Below are positions 1 to 7,304 of a DNA stretch of 57,534 nt, in pieces. Each line of letters opens with the position of its first letter. The first letter of the stretch is position 1. The position numbers and the translations under genes are program-made. The DNA comes from Azonexus sp. GTDB taxonomy: Bacteria; Pseudomonadota; Gammaproteobacteria; Burkholderiales; Rhodocyclaceae. The stretch is taken from assembly GCA_030691385.1 (NCBI GenBank), contig JAUYEI010000108.1, positions 1 to 57,534 on the forward strand, in the 5' to 3' direction. The notes under the pieces were generated by a model. The model saw only the letters and a list, made by a program, of their open reading frames with translations, made no database searches and was not told the DNA's origin.

Positions 1-594
1 GAATATCGTCGCGGCTACAAGTTCTCGACCTACGCCACGTGGTGGATCCGCCAGGCCATCACCCGCTCCATCGCCGACCAGGCACGGACCATCCGCATTC
101 CGGTGCACATGATCGAAACGATCAACAAGATGAACCGGATCAGCCGCCAGATCCTGCAGGAAACGGGTGCCGAACCCGATCCGGCAACGCTGGCCAAGAA
201 GATGGACATGCCGGAAGACAAGATCCGCAAGATCATGAAGATTTCCAAGGAGCCTATCTCCATGGAAACCCCGATCGGCGACGACGACGACTCGCATCTC
301 GGCGACTTCATTGAAGACCAATTGACGCTGGCCCCGGCCGACGCTGCGATGTACTCCAGCCTGCGCGGCGTCACCAAGGAAATCCTCGACACGCTGACGA
401 CGAGGGAAGCCAAGGTCCTGCGCATGCGCTTCGGCATCGAAATGAACACAGACCACACGCTGGAAGAAGTCGGCAAGCAGTTCGACGTCACCCGCGAGCG
501 TATCCGTCAAATTGAAGCCAAGGCGTTGCGCAAGCTGCGACATCCGACCCGCTCCGACAAGCTGCGCAGCTTCCTGGACCAAAACGGCAACTAA
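1..594 (+). CDS. rpoD: RNA polymerase primary sigma factor RpoD, C-terminal part (5' end outside window)
   Basis: The reading frame is open from the first base and ends with TAA. It encodes the conserved C-terminal part of the housekeeping sigma-70 factor. Visible are the end of region 2 ([17 protein letters not shown], which contacts and melts the -10 element), the region 3 signature [12 protein letters not shown], and region 4.2 with the helix-turn-helix [20 protein letters not shown] that reads the -35 element. About 197 residues are present; the N-terminal two thirds lie upstream of the window. A CAU tRNA gene follows immediately. Identification is certain from the motifs. Confidence 0.97.
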   Translation, partial: EYRRGYKFSTYATWWIRQAITRSIADQARTIRIPVHMIETINKMNRISRQILQETGAEPDPATLAKKMDMPEDKIRKIMKISKEPISMETPIGDDDDSHLGDFIEDQLTLAPADAAMYSSLRGVTKEILDTLTTREAKVLRMRFGIEMNTDHTLEEVGKQFDVTRERIRQIEAKALRKLRHPTRSDKLRSFLDQNGN

Positions 595-601
595 GGTTTC
601 C

Positions 602-642
602 GGGCCCGTAGCTCAGTTGGTTAGCACTGAGGACTCATAATT
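602..642 (+). pseudogene. 5'-half CAU tRNA fragment, intron-less
   Basis: This stretch repeats the first half of the full CAU tRNA gene at 824. The acceptor 5' strand GGGCCCG, the D-arm and the anticodon region GAGGACTCATAA are all present. Two differences stand out. The D-stem is damaged (TTAGCACTGAGG here, TTAGAGCAGAGG in the intact gene). The exon continues directly through CAT into AAT with no intron. After about 642 the match is lost: there is no recognisable T-arm, 3' acceptor strand or CCA. It cannot fold as a tRNA, so I call it a partial duplicate or the remains of an older copy. Confidence 0.8.
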
Positions 643-823
643 CGTCTATGTCTAAAACGCGTATACAAACTTTTAATTTGTTTCAACAACTTAAGCCTTG
701 TTTTTGCCAGACTTAAGGGGTAGTTAGAGCGTTGTCTGGTGCATTTCTGGTCCAGGTTTGAAGCAGACAACAAACTGCTGGCAACTCGCCTAAACAGCGG
801 GCTGCCGGTAGAATTGCAGTTTC
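643..823. other. AT-richer spacer between tRNA fragment and split tRNA gene, with hairpins
   Basis: No protein gene is visible. The stretch is more AT-rich than its surroundings. It holds an 8-bp perfect inverted repeat, GTTGTCTG at 731-738 and CAGACAAC at 764-771, and a smaller stem (GGCA at 780-783 with TGCC at 803-806, enclosing CGC/GCG). A segment inside the first loop, TGGTCCAGGTTTGAAG, faintly resembles a tRNA T-arm (TGGTCCACGGTTCAAG in the intact gene). It may therefore be the decayed 3' part of the first tRNA copy or the scar of a lost element. This is inference. Confidence 0.4.
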
Positions 824-1191
824 GGGCCCGTAGCTCAGTTGGTTAGAGCAGAGGACTCATCAATGGTGACTTTCGTCAGAAATGGCGATTGAAAAATTGG
901 GTGAATTCAGGGAAACCTAACCATGCAGCAATGTGTGCACGGCAACCCTGAGCCAAGCCGGAGTTACAACTCCGGAAGGTGCAGAGACTAGCGGAGGGGT
1001 ATAGCCCCCTTAATGACCGCCTTGAGCGCCCGACGCCTGACCGCATTGAACGCTTCGGCATTCAGGGTAGAAGGTGGTGAGATAGTCCGTAGCGTTAATG
1101 AAGTTCATATTTAACGATGTGAGCTTTAGCAGCGAAAGTTGAAAACGTTAGAATCCTTTGGTCCACGGTTCAAGTCCGTGCGGGCCCACCA
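824..1191 (+). tRNA. ileX: Split tRNA with anticodon CAU, probably tRNA-Ile2 (exons 824-860 and 1152-1191)
   Basis: Joining 824-860 to 1152-1191 gives a 77-nt cloverleaf with encoded CCA. The acceptor is GGGCCCG/CGGGCCC, the D-stem GCTC/GAGC, the anticodon loop CTCATAA (CAT at 858-860) and the T-arm CACGG-TTCAAGT-CCGTG. The interruption lies directly 3' of the anticodon. CAU can mean Met, fMet or lysidine-modified Ile2. Here the pairs C4-G69 and C5-G68, which favour the lysidine synthetase TilS, and the similarity to bacterial ileX point to tRNA-Ile2, the isoacceptor split in Azoarcus. Elongator Met is the alternative. A terminator follows at 1199. Confidence 0.88.
861..1151 (+). ncRNA. Group I self-splicing intron in tRNA anticodon loop (Azoarcus type)
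   Basis: The 291-nt insertion has the group I layout. The 5' exon ends in U860, and the internal guide GUG at 866-868 pairs with the exon CAU (G-U at the splice site). A conserved core follows: GGAAACCTAA at 911-920, ACGGCAACC...GAGCCAAGCC, then GGTGCAGAGACTA ending at 990. GACTA at 986-990 is complementary to TAGTC at 1083-1087, forming the guanosine-binding P7. The last intron base is G1151, as required. The core closely resembles the Azoarcus pre-tRNA-Ile ribozyme (subgroup IC3, from memory). No homing endonuclease is encoded, so the intron itself looks immobile. Confidence 0.92.
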
Positions 1192-1198
1192 AGACAAG

Positions 1199-1232
1199 AA
1201 GCCTCAACCAGAAATGGTTGAGGCTTTCTTTT
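1199..1232 (+). terminator. Rho-independent terminator after split tRNA
   Basis: A perfect stem GCCTCAACCA/TGGTTGAGGC with a GAAA tetraloop is followed by TTTCTTTT. It ends the rpoD-tRNA transcription unit and separates it from fliO. Confidence 0.92.
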
Positions 1233-1332
1233 GCGCGGAATTGATGTAGTAGCTCCGTTAGCAGCAGCAAAGCCAATTTTCGGGTTTGGGTTTAAGATAG
1301 CGCCCTGACTCCTTCCGAACGCGACTCCTGAC

Positions 1333-1743
1333 TTGCTGCGCCTTCTCTTTCCACTGCTGCTGCCTATCACCGCGTGGGGTAGCGATGCCGTCAGCCCTGG
1401 CATTCCGGCCGGCACCTACCTGCAGGCGACCCTCGCCCTGCTCCTCATTCTCGGACTGCTGTTTGGTACGGCCTGGCTGGCCCGCAAGCTGTCGGGCGGC
1501 AAAGGATTCGGCCAAGGCAGCATGAAGATCGTCGGCGGCGTGGCACTCGGCCCGCGCGAACGCATCGTGCTGGTCGAAGTGGGCGATACCTGGCTGGTCA
1601 TCGGCATCGTTCCCGGGCAGATCCGTACGCTGCACCAACTCCCAAAGGGAACAGCATTGGATATTGAATCCACCACCGGCGCTGCCGAAGCGCCGTTTGC
1701 CCAGTGGCTCAAGTCCATCAAAGAGCGTCAGAACAATGCTTAA
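1333..1743 (+). CDS. fliO: Flagellar export apparatus protein FliO
   Basis: FliO is a small membrane protein that helps FliP assemble into the flagellar type III export gate. The 136-residue product has a signal-like N-terminus ([11 protein letters not shown]), a membrane segment around residues 32-50 ([20 protein letters not shown]) and a cytoplasmic domain with [25 protein letters not shown], typical of FliO. No ATG is available near the N-terminus. A TGA lies in frame at 1306-1308, so TTG at 1333 is the most plausible start, with a poor ribosome site. The 3' end overlaps fliP by 8 nt. The usual upstream partners fliM and fliN are absent here. Confidence 0.85.
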   Translation: MLRLLFPLLLPITAWGSDAVSPGIPAGTYLQATLALLLILGLLFGTAWLARKLSGGKGFGQGSMKIVGGVALGPRERIVLVEVGDTWLVIGIVPGQIRTLHQLPKGTALDIESTTGAAEAPFAQWLKSIKERQNNA

Positions 1744-2482
1744 GCGCGCCATCCTCGGGTTGACCCTGCTGCTCCCCCCGATCGTCGCACTTGCCCAGGC
1801 GGCAGGCGGCCTGCCATCAGTGACCAGCACGCCAACTGGCGGCGGAGGCACCACCTACAGTCTGACCATCCAGACACTGCTCCTGCTCACGGCACTGAGC
1901 TTCCTGCCGGCCGCCATCCTGATGATGACGAGCTTCACCCGCATCATCATCGTTCTCTCCCTGCTCCGCCACGCCATGGGCACGCCAACGTCGCCGCCCA
2001 ACCAGATTCTGGTCGGCCTGGCCCTGTTCCTGACCTTTTTCGTCATGTCGCCAACTCTCGACAAGGTCTATACCGACGCCTATCTGCCACTCTCGGAAAA
2101 CAAGATCAACATTGTCCAGGCCGGAGAACGGGCCGCGCTTCCAATGCGCAGCTTCATGTTGCGCCAGACCCGGGAAGCCGACATAGCCATGCTCGCCAGC
2201 GTCGCCAAGGCCGACAAATTCGAAAAGCCTGACGACATCCCCCTGCGCGTGCTGATTCCCGCATTCGTCATCAGCGAACTGAAAACCGCATTCCAGATCG
2301 GCTTCATCATATTCATTCCCTTCCTGATCATCGACATGGTGGTAGCCAGCCTGCTGATGTCGATGGGCATGATGATGATGTCGCCGGTCATGGTAGCCCT
2401 GCCCTTCAAGTTGATGCTCTTTGTTCTGGTCGATGGCTGGCATCTGGTGATCGGCTCGCTGGTCAAAAGCTTCAATCCATGA
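1736..2482 (+). CDS. fliP: Flagellar export gate protein FliP
   Basis: FliP is the main ring subunit of the FliPQR export gate in the flagellar basal body. The 248-residue product, taking ATG at 1736 as start, has a cleavable signal peptide ending near ALAQA. Membrane segments follow ([80 protein letters not shown]), including the family signatures TSFTRII and P-F-K-L-L. An in-frame extension to 1664 is possible, but it would overlap fliO deeply and lacks a signal. The stop overlaps the fliQ start as ATGA, so the two are translationally coupled. Confidence 0.97.
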   Translation: MLKRAILGLTLLLPPIVALAQAAGGLPSVTSTPTGGGGTTYSLTIQTLLLLTALSFLPAAILMMTSFTRIIIVLSLLRHAMGTPTSPPNQILVGLALFLTFFVMSPTLDKVYTDAYLPLSENKINIVQAGERAALPMRSFMLRQTREADIAMLASVAKADKFEKPDDIPLRVLIPAFVISELKTAFQIGFIIFIPFLIIDMVVASLLMSMGMMMMSPVMVALPFKLMLFVLVDGWHLVIGSLVKSFNP

Positions 2483-2748
2483 CCCCGGGTGTCGTCATGG
2501 AAATCGGCCGACAGGCCATTGAAGTTACGCTGATCATAGCGGCGCCGATGTTGCTCTCGGCCCTGTTTGTCGGCCTGATTGTCAGTATATTTCAGGCAGC
2601 AACCCAGCTTAACGAAGCGACCCTGCAGTTTGTCCCGAAACTGGTGGTCATGTTCCTGGTCCTGATCCTCGTCGGCCCCTGGATGCTGGAATACATGATG
2701 GACTATATCCAGCGCCTGTTCGAGAGCATTCCGCAGCTGATCGGCTGA
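2479..2748 (+). CDS. fliQ: Flagellar export gate protein FliQ
   Basis: The 89-residue product has two transmembrane helices (residues about 13-38 and 52-73) separated by the conserved [17 protein letters not shown] loop, the hallmark of FliQ. It stacks with FliP and FliR in the helical core of the export gate. ATG overlaps the fliP stop (ATGA), and fliR follows after 2 nt. Length is standard for the family (about 89). Confidence 0.97.
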   Translation: MTPGVVMEIGRQAIEVTLIIAAPMLLSALFVGLIVSIFQAATQLNEATLQFVPKLVVMFLVLILVGPWMLEYMMDYIQRLFESIPQLIG

Positions 2749-2750
2749 CC

Positions 2751-3536
2751 ATGCTCAGCATAACCACGGCACAACTGGACGCCTGGATTGTGGCCTTTGC
2801 CTATCCACTGACCCGCATTCTGGCGTTCATTGCAACGTCGCCACTCTGGGGCTCAGCCGGCATACCCCGACGCACACGGCTCATTCTTGGCATTGGCATC
2901 GCCATGGCCATCGCCCCTGCCCTGCCGCCGATGCCAGCCGTGGCGCCGGCCTCGCTGGCTGGTCTTTGGATACTGGCGCAGCAAATGTTGATCGGCATCG
3001 GCATGGGCTTCGCTGCCCGTATTGTCTTCGCCGCTGTCCATGTGGCCGGCGAATTCATTGGTGCCCAGATGGGACTGGGCTTCGCAACCGCCTACGACCC
3101 TTTGAACTCCTCGCAAACGCCAGTCATCGGCGAGTTCATCAGCCTCATCAGTTTCCTGCTGTTTCTCTCATTAAATGGCCATCTGATGTATGTTGCAACG
3201 CTGGCGCAGAGCTTTTACGCCATACCGGTCAGTGCGACGCCCCTGGCAGCGACTAGCTGGCTGAATCTGGTCGAACTCGGGTCAAAAATGTTTTCGGTCG
3301 GGGTGCTGCTCTCACTGCCTGTGGTTGTCGCACTGATGATCACCAACATTGCGCTGGCAGTCCTCACCCGGGCGGCGCCTCAATTGAACATCTTCGCGCT
3401 CGGTTTCCCGCTCACGATGATCGGCGGCTTCATTGCCCTGGCCGTCAGCATGAACTATCTGGCTACGCCGTTGCAGGCTCTCTACGAATACGCACTCAGT
3501 GCAACGCTGGGCTTCGCCGTCCCCGCTAATCAGTAG
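2751..3536 (+). CDS. fliR: Flagellar export gate protein FliR
   Basis: The 261-residue membrane protein has about six hydrophobic segments and family signatures such as RILAFIATSPLWG, GAQMGLGFA and the C-terminal LNIFALGFPLTMIGGFIAL. FliR caps the FliPQR assembly and works with FlhB in substrate export. The start is 2 nt after the fliQ stop. Its last 7 nt overlap the end of the convergent lipoprotein gene, and no terminator is seen between them. Confidence 0.96.
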   Translation: MLSITTAQLDAWIVAFAYPLTRILAFIATSPLWGSAGIPRRTRLILGIGIAMAIAPALPPMPAVAPASLAGLWILAQQMLIGIGMGFAARIVFAAVHVAGEFIGAQMGLGFATAYDPLNSSQTPVIGEFISLISFLLFLSLNGHLMYVATLAQSFYAIPVSATPLAATSWLNLVELGSKMFSVGVLLSLPVVVALMITNIALAVLTRAAPQLNIFALGFPLTMIGGFIALAVSMNYLATPLQALYEYALSATLGFAVPANQ

Positions 3537-3988
3537 CGCTCATTCATTTTGTAGGAATCAGCATCCTGGCGCTGCACCAGGCGTATCATCCCCTCGGCCA
3601 TGCGCCTTGCGCCAATGGTTTGGGAATCGATACCCTCGGTGTACTCCAGAATATGATAGCTGGAAAAGCCATTTTCGTATTGCAACTGGCTGGCGCGCCG
3701 CTTGAGTATCTGCACCGATTCGCCGGCGCCACCAGTATGGTAGCGCTTCATCTTCATCGAGAAACGATAGACATCCGGCGACAACCTGGACTCCTCGATC
3801 TCCCAGTTCGGCGCCAGCGGATCGTAAACCAGATAGATCGCCGCCCCGACCACGGCAGCCGTTGCCAGCGATGACAAGCTAATCGCTTTGGTGGCGGTGA
3901 GCTGAATGGTCTCATTCGGAATCAGAGGGGTTCCCCCGCAACCAGCCAGACAGGCTGCTGCGATCAGCGCGGCACCAATTTTTTTCAT
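3530..3988 (-). CDS. Small lipoprotein of unknown function coupled to flgL
   Basis: The 152-residue product begins with a lipoprotein signal: MKK, a hydrophobic core, and lipobox LAGC with Cys17. After a short spacer there is a second hydrophobic stretch (residues about 36-56, ISLSSLATAAVVGAAIYLVYDPLAP), then a mixed domain including RFSMKMKRYHTGGAGESVQILKRRASQL and a charged tail. I do not recognise a family. The start codon overlaps the flgL stop (ATGA), so it is co-translated with the hook-filament junction genes and probably shares their late sigma-28 expression. A role in the flagellar envelope is a guess from position. It could equally be a general envelope protein. Confidence 0.75.
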   Translation of the reverse strand: MKKIGAALIAAACLAGCGGTPLIPNETIQLTATKAISLSSLATAAVVGAAIYLVYDPLAPNWEIEESRLSPDVYRFSMKMKRYHTGGAGESVQILKRRASQLQYENGFSSYHILEYTEGIDSQTIGARRMAEGMIRLVQRQDADSYKMNERY

Positions 3989-5208
3989 AGGTAGTTGAAC
4001 AGCGACATCTGGCTAACCTGCTTGAAGGAAAGCTGCGCCGCCTCAAGCACCATTTTCTGGTTGGCCATGTCGGAAATCGCCTTGGTGTAATCGAGATCCT
4101 GAAGTGCGGCGATGTCCTGCTTGTATTGAATGTTCAGATCCGATGCCACATCGGTCAGCGACTGAAGCTCCAGGCGTCGAGCACCAATTGAAGTCTGTTT
4201 GCTCAACATATGATCCAGCGCCTGATCCAGATTTTCACTGATGGTTGTCATCTGATTCTGGAAAGCAGCGCGACTAACGGGAGTTGACGAAACATTCCCC
4301 TCCAGCGCCTTGATCATGCTGTCGAGGGTTTTGAAAATATCCCGGTTGGATGCCGGCTTGACATCAAATTTGTCGCCAATCGCCGGCGCGCCGGCAATGC
4401 TGATTTTGAACTGCTGACCGACCGAGCCAAGCGTAATGTCCGCCCCACTAACGTAGGTCCCTGATACAGGTGCGGCCGGAACACCGTTTGTAGTTACCGT
4501 CAGGTCGTATGTATTGGTTCCGGTAAAAACCAGTTGATAGCTGCTGTCATCGAACCCCGTGATGAGCGACGACGCCCCAACCACACCGGTTCCCAAATTT
4601 CCCGAATCAGCCGTGAACATGAACTTACCGTTACCCTGGGGAATGTTCATGAAAACATCCCGGCCTGACTCGCTAACATCCATCATGCGCCCGGTTTCGA
4701 CCTGCAACTGCCGGCGGCCATCGTCGCCGTCATAAACCGTGGTCCTGCTGCCAACGGTCCCCGTTGTAGAGAAGGGTTGAGTGTCGCCACGGAACCCGGA
4801 AAACACGTAATTGCCCATGGCATCAGAGCTATTGGCCAATCCCACCAACTCGTCAAACCGTTCCCTAATCTCGGCAGCAATCGTGCGCCGGTCGCTGTCG
4901 CTATAGGCGCCATTGCCGGCCTCGACGGCACGTGTCTTGACCGCCTGAAGCAGATCGCCAACCCCGGCAATGCGGCTTTCCAGACCGGCGAGTTGGCTCT
5001 CGGCATTGGCCTGATTGTCGATGAACTGGGTATTGATCGATTGACGCTGACTAATGACTAAAGCCTGGGCCGCCGCAACGGGATCATCCGCCGGTGTCAG
5101 GACACGGCGCCCGGTGGAAAGCTGGTTTTGCAGTTTGTACAAACTCGTCTGCAACTGCAGCATGTTCTGCGTGCCCGTATCGAACATCATCGAAGTACTT
5201 ATGCGCAT
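3985..5208 (-). CDS. flgL: Flagellar hook-associated protein 3 FlgL
   Basis: FlgL is the second hook-filament junction protein, lying between FlgK and the filament. The 407-residue product starts MRISTSMMFDTG and has the flagellin-like N-terminal helix (LYKLQNQLSTGRRVLTPADDPVAAAQAL) and C-terminal helix (DLDYTKAISDMANQKMVLEAAQLSFKQVSQMSLFNYL). Both are needed for export and coiled-coil packing. A variable beta-rich middle lies between them. It sits 11 nt behind flgK and shares its sigma-28 promoter. The stop overlaps the lipoprotein start. Confidence 0.95.
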   Translation of the reverse strand: MRISTSMMFDTGTQNMLQLQTSLYKLQNQLSTGRRVLTPADDPVAAAQALVISQRQSINTQFIDNQANAESQLAGLESRIAGVGDLLQAVKTRAVEAGNGAYSDSDRRTIAAEIRERFDELVGLANSSDAMGNYVFSGFRGDTQPFSTTGTVGSRTTVYDGDDGRRQLQVETGRMMDVSESGRDVFMNIPQGNGKFMFTADSGNLGTGVVGASSLITGFDDSSYQLVFTGTNTYDLTVTTNGVPAAPVSGTYVSGADITLGSVGQQFKISIAGAPAIGDKFDVKPASNRDIFKTLDSMIKALEGNVSSTPVSRAAFQNQMTTISENLDQALDHMLSKQTSIGARRLELQSLTDVASDLNIQYKQDIAALQDLDYTKAISDMANQKMVLEAAQLSFKQVSQMSLFNYL

Positions 5209-5219
5209 GATGTCATTCC

Positions 5220-7244
5220 TTAATTGGTGATACCGAGAAGCGTATCAAACAGTTTCGAGGCGATATCTAGGGATCTGGCCGATGCTTGATAGGCCTGCTG
5301 ATAACGTATGAGATTGGCTGCTTCCTCGTCAAGATTGACGCCTGATACTGCCGAGCGCGCCAGTTCATTCTGCTTGAGAAGGGCTTGTTGCGACTCGCCA
5401 CTGATCTTGATCTGGCGAGTGACGGAGCCAACGCCACTGACCAGACTCGCATAGCTCCCCTGATAGGTCGCCTTGCCGCCCTCCATCGTATTTTGCGTCT
5501 GCAGCGCTGCCAGCTTGACTGCATTTCGACTATCGGACACACCACCGACATTCGCTGCGATGCTAAAGGTGTCGCCGTTGGCGGGTAGACCGGAAATATC
5601 GACTGAGATTCCATTGTAGGTAATGCGGGCCAGTTCGGACCCAGCCACATTCAATCGATTAACTAAAGCAACGGCTGCACCAGAAACTGAACTTCCATCT
5701 GCATAATGTGCCGTTACTGTTCCCGCGATATCGATAGCAAATGTTCCGTTGGCGGCAGTAGTACCAGGGCTGTAGGTAAACTTCGGCAAACTTGATAGCG
5801 AGTAAGCTGTTGAAACATTTCCCTGGCTCACCTTCAATGAACCTGTATTTGACGAGCCCAAGGTCGTTACACTAGGTGCGGCAGCCGCAATCCGCTTGAC
5901 ATCGGTTGCAATGTTCGAATTGACCTGAAAGTTTCTCGCTGCATCGCGGGTCGGTTCAATCAGGTAGTCGACGTTGGCTGTCGGCGCGCCACTGACACTG
6001 AAACCTTCGCTAGCAATCGAGTTATTCAAGACCCCGACCGTAGCCGCCGTCCACGTTTTTCCATCTGTCTGGCGAGTCAGCGTCAGATTGGTTCCATCAC
6101 CACGTAGGACGTAGTCACTACCCGTCAAGCTCGTCGTGAAATTACCCGTCGCCGGATCGCCGGTCGGCGGCAGAAAACTGGCCGTCACGACACTGGCTGT
6201 CGCGCTACTGGCAAGCACCTTGGGCTGGGAAAAGGTAAAGAAATCGGCCTGAAATCCCGCCGTCAGTGAGGTCTGGTTCAAGCCCTCCAGATCCTGTCCC
6301 AGCGCATGCTGAGCATTAAAGGTCAGAGCCACCGAAGCAGCGATCTGCCCCAGAGTATTGGTCGCATCGTCCAGCGAATTGTTGCGGAATTTCATCAGAC
6401 CACCGAGGGCGCCACCTTCAATCAGCGACTCCGACAACTCCTGGACAACCCCCGATTGTCCGCGCAAGCCGACAACAATCCGCTCCGGATCGGAACTTGA
6501 GGTCATCGGCACCAGTTTGTTGACGACGCTACCAACCACCAGTTGCTGGCCATTGCCGACAAAAACGTTGAAATTGCCAATCGAGTCCTCTACGGTCGTC
6601 ACCCGTACGTGCTTGTTCAGATCGGCAACCATCTGGTCGCGCAAATCCAGCAGATCGTTGGGTGGCTGGTTGGTGGCTGCTTCTGCCCGCGTGATCTGGC
6701 CATTGACGTCGGCAAGTTGTTGAGCATAGACATTGATCAGCTCGATTTCACTGGCGATCTCACCGTTGACACTGTCGTACAACTCGCCAAGACGGCCCGA
6801 CATCGCGCTAAAACGGGTGGCCAAGGCCTGGGCCGAGGACAACATGCTCTGGCGAGCGGAAACCAAAGACGGGTTGGCAGCAACCTGCTGCACGCCGGTG
6901 AAGAAATCCTGCATGGCAACAGCCAGCCCCGAGCTCGGGTCGCCCAGCATATTGTCGATCTGACTCAGTTTGGCCAGTTGCGTCGCTGACTCGGAGGCGG
7001 TCGCCTGGGCAGCAAAGGTCTGGGCGGTCAGATATTTATCGTAGGCGCGACGCACGGTATCTACCGCAGTACCGCTGCCGAAGTAGCCAGAGCCGGTCAG
7101 TCGGGGAATACCGGCTGACTGGAGAGTATATTGACGGTTGTAGCCTGGGGTATTGGCGTTGGCGATGTTGTGCTGGGTAGCCTCAAGCCCCAGTTGCGCC
7201 GCATTGATCCCGGTGATCCCGATTGAAAGCATTCCACTGCCCAT
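5220..7244 (-). CDS. flgK: Flagellar hook-associated protein 1 FlgK
   Basis: FlgK is the first hook-filament junction protein. The 674-residue product has the flagellar rod/hook N-terminal motif (GINAAQLGLEATQHNIANANTPGYNRQY) and the C-terminal NLDEEAANLIRYQQAYQASARSLDIASKLFDTLLGI. Between them is a long variable Ser/Thr/Ala-rich central domain (residues about 330-600), which makes it somewhat longer than enteric FlgK (about 550). It lies at the head of flgKL behind a sigma-28 promoter in the flgJ-flgK gap, but can also be read from the flgB operon. Confidence 0.96.
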   Translation of the reverse strand: MGSGMLSIGITGINAAQLGLEATQHNIANANTPGYNRQYTLQSAGIPRLTGSGYFGSGTAVDTVRRAYDKYLTAQTFAAQATASESATQLAKLSQIDNMLGDPSSGLAVAMQDFFTGVQQVAANPSLVSARQSMLSSAQALATRFSAMSGRLGELYDSVNGEIASEIELINVYAQQLADVNGQITRAEAATNQPPNDLLDLRDQMVADLNKHVRVTTVEDSIGNFNVFVGNGQQLVVGSVVNKLVPMTSSSDPERIVVGLRGQSGVVQELSESLIEGGALGGLMKFRNNSLDDATNTLGQIAASVALTFNAQHALGQDLEGLNQTSLTAGFQADFFTFSQPKVLASSATASVVTASFLPPTGDPATGNFTTSLTGSDYVLRGDGTNLTLTRQTDGKTWTAATVGVLNNSIASEGFSVSGAPTANVDYLIEPTRDAARNFQVNSNIATDVKRIAAAAPSVTTLGSSNTGSLKVSQGNVSTAYSLSSLPKFTYSPGTTAANGTFAIDIAGTVTAHYADGSSVSGAAVALVNRLNVAGSELARITYNGISVDISGLPANGDTFSIAANVGGVSDSRNAVKLAALQTQNTMEGGKATYQGSYASLVSGVGSVTRQIKISGESQQALLKQNELARSAVSGVNLDEEAANLIRYQQAYQASARSLDIASKLFDTLLGITN

Positions 7245-7270
7245 AGCTATTCCTTTACTCTACAACCTCA

Positions 7271-7297
7271 TTAACGGCCCCGAATTCAAAACATTGA
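7271..7297 (-). promoter_or_regulatory. Sigma-28 (FliA) promoter for flgKL
   Basis: Read on the minus strand the sequence is TCAA-N15-GCCGTTAA. This is one base off the -35 core TAAA, with the exact 15-nt spacer and one mismatch in the -10 GCCGATAA. The expected start site is about 20 nt upstream of the flgK ATG. Late sigma-28 expression of flgKL is established in enteric bacteria. Confidence 0.7.
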
Positions 7298-7304
7298 GAG
7301 CGGA

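Noticed and set aside
244-300. Acidic GDDDDS stretch in rpoD as an insertion
   Set aside because: A normal feature of region 3 in proteobacterial RpoD.
602-642. Functional second tRNA
   Set aside because: The D-stem is broken and the T-arm, 3' acceptor strand and CCA are absent.
876-1061. Antisense 61-residue open frame inside the group I intron
   Set aside because: No LAGLIDADG, GIY-YIG or HNH character and no ribosome site; the region is explained by ribozyme structure, so it is not a homing endonuclease.
1258-1854. Long minus-strand open frame across fliO/fliP
   Set aside because: Low-complexity shadow of strongly conserved fliO and fliP; Gln/Asp/Glu/Gly-rich composition of an antisense frame.
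1333-3536. Type III secretion (virulence) apparatus instead of flagellar export genes
   Set aside because: fliOPQR, flhA and flhB lie with flg, fliA and mot genes, and the sequences have flagellar signatures.
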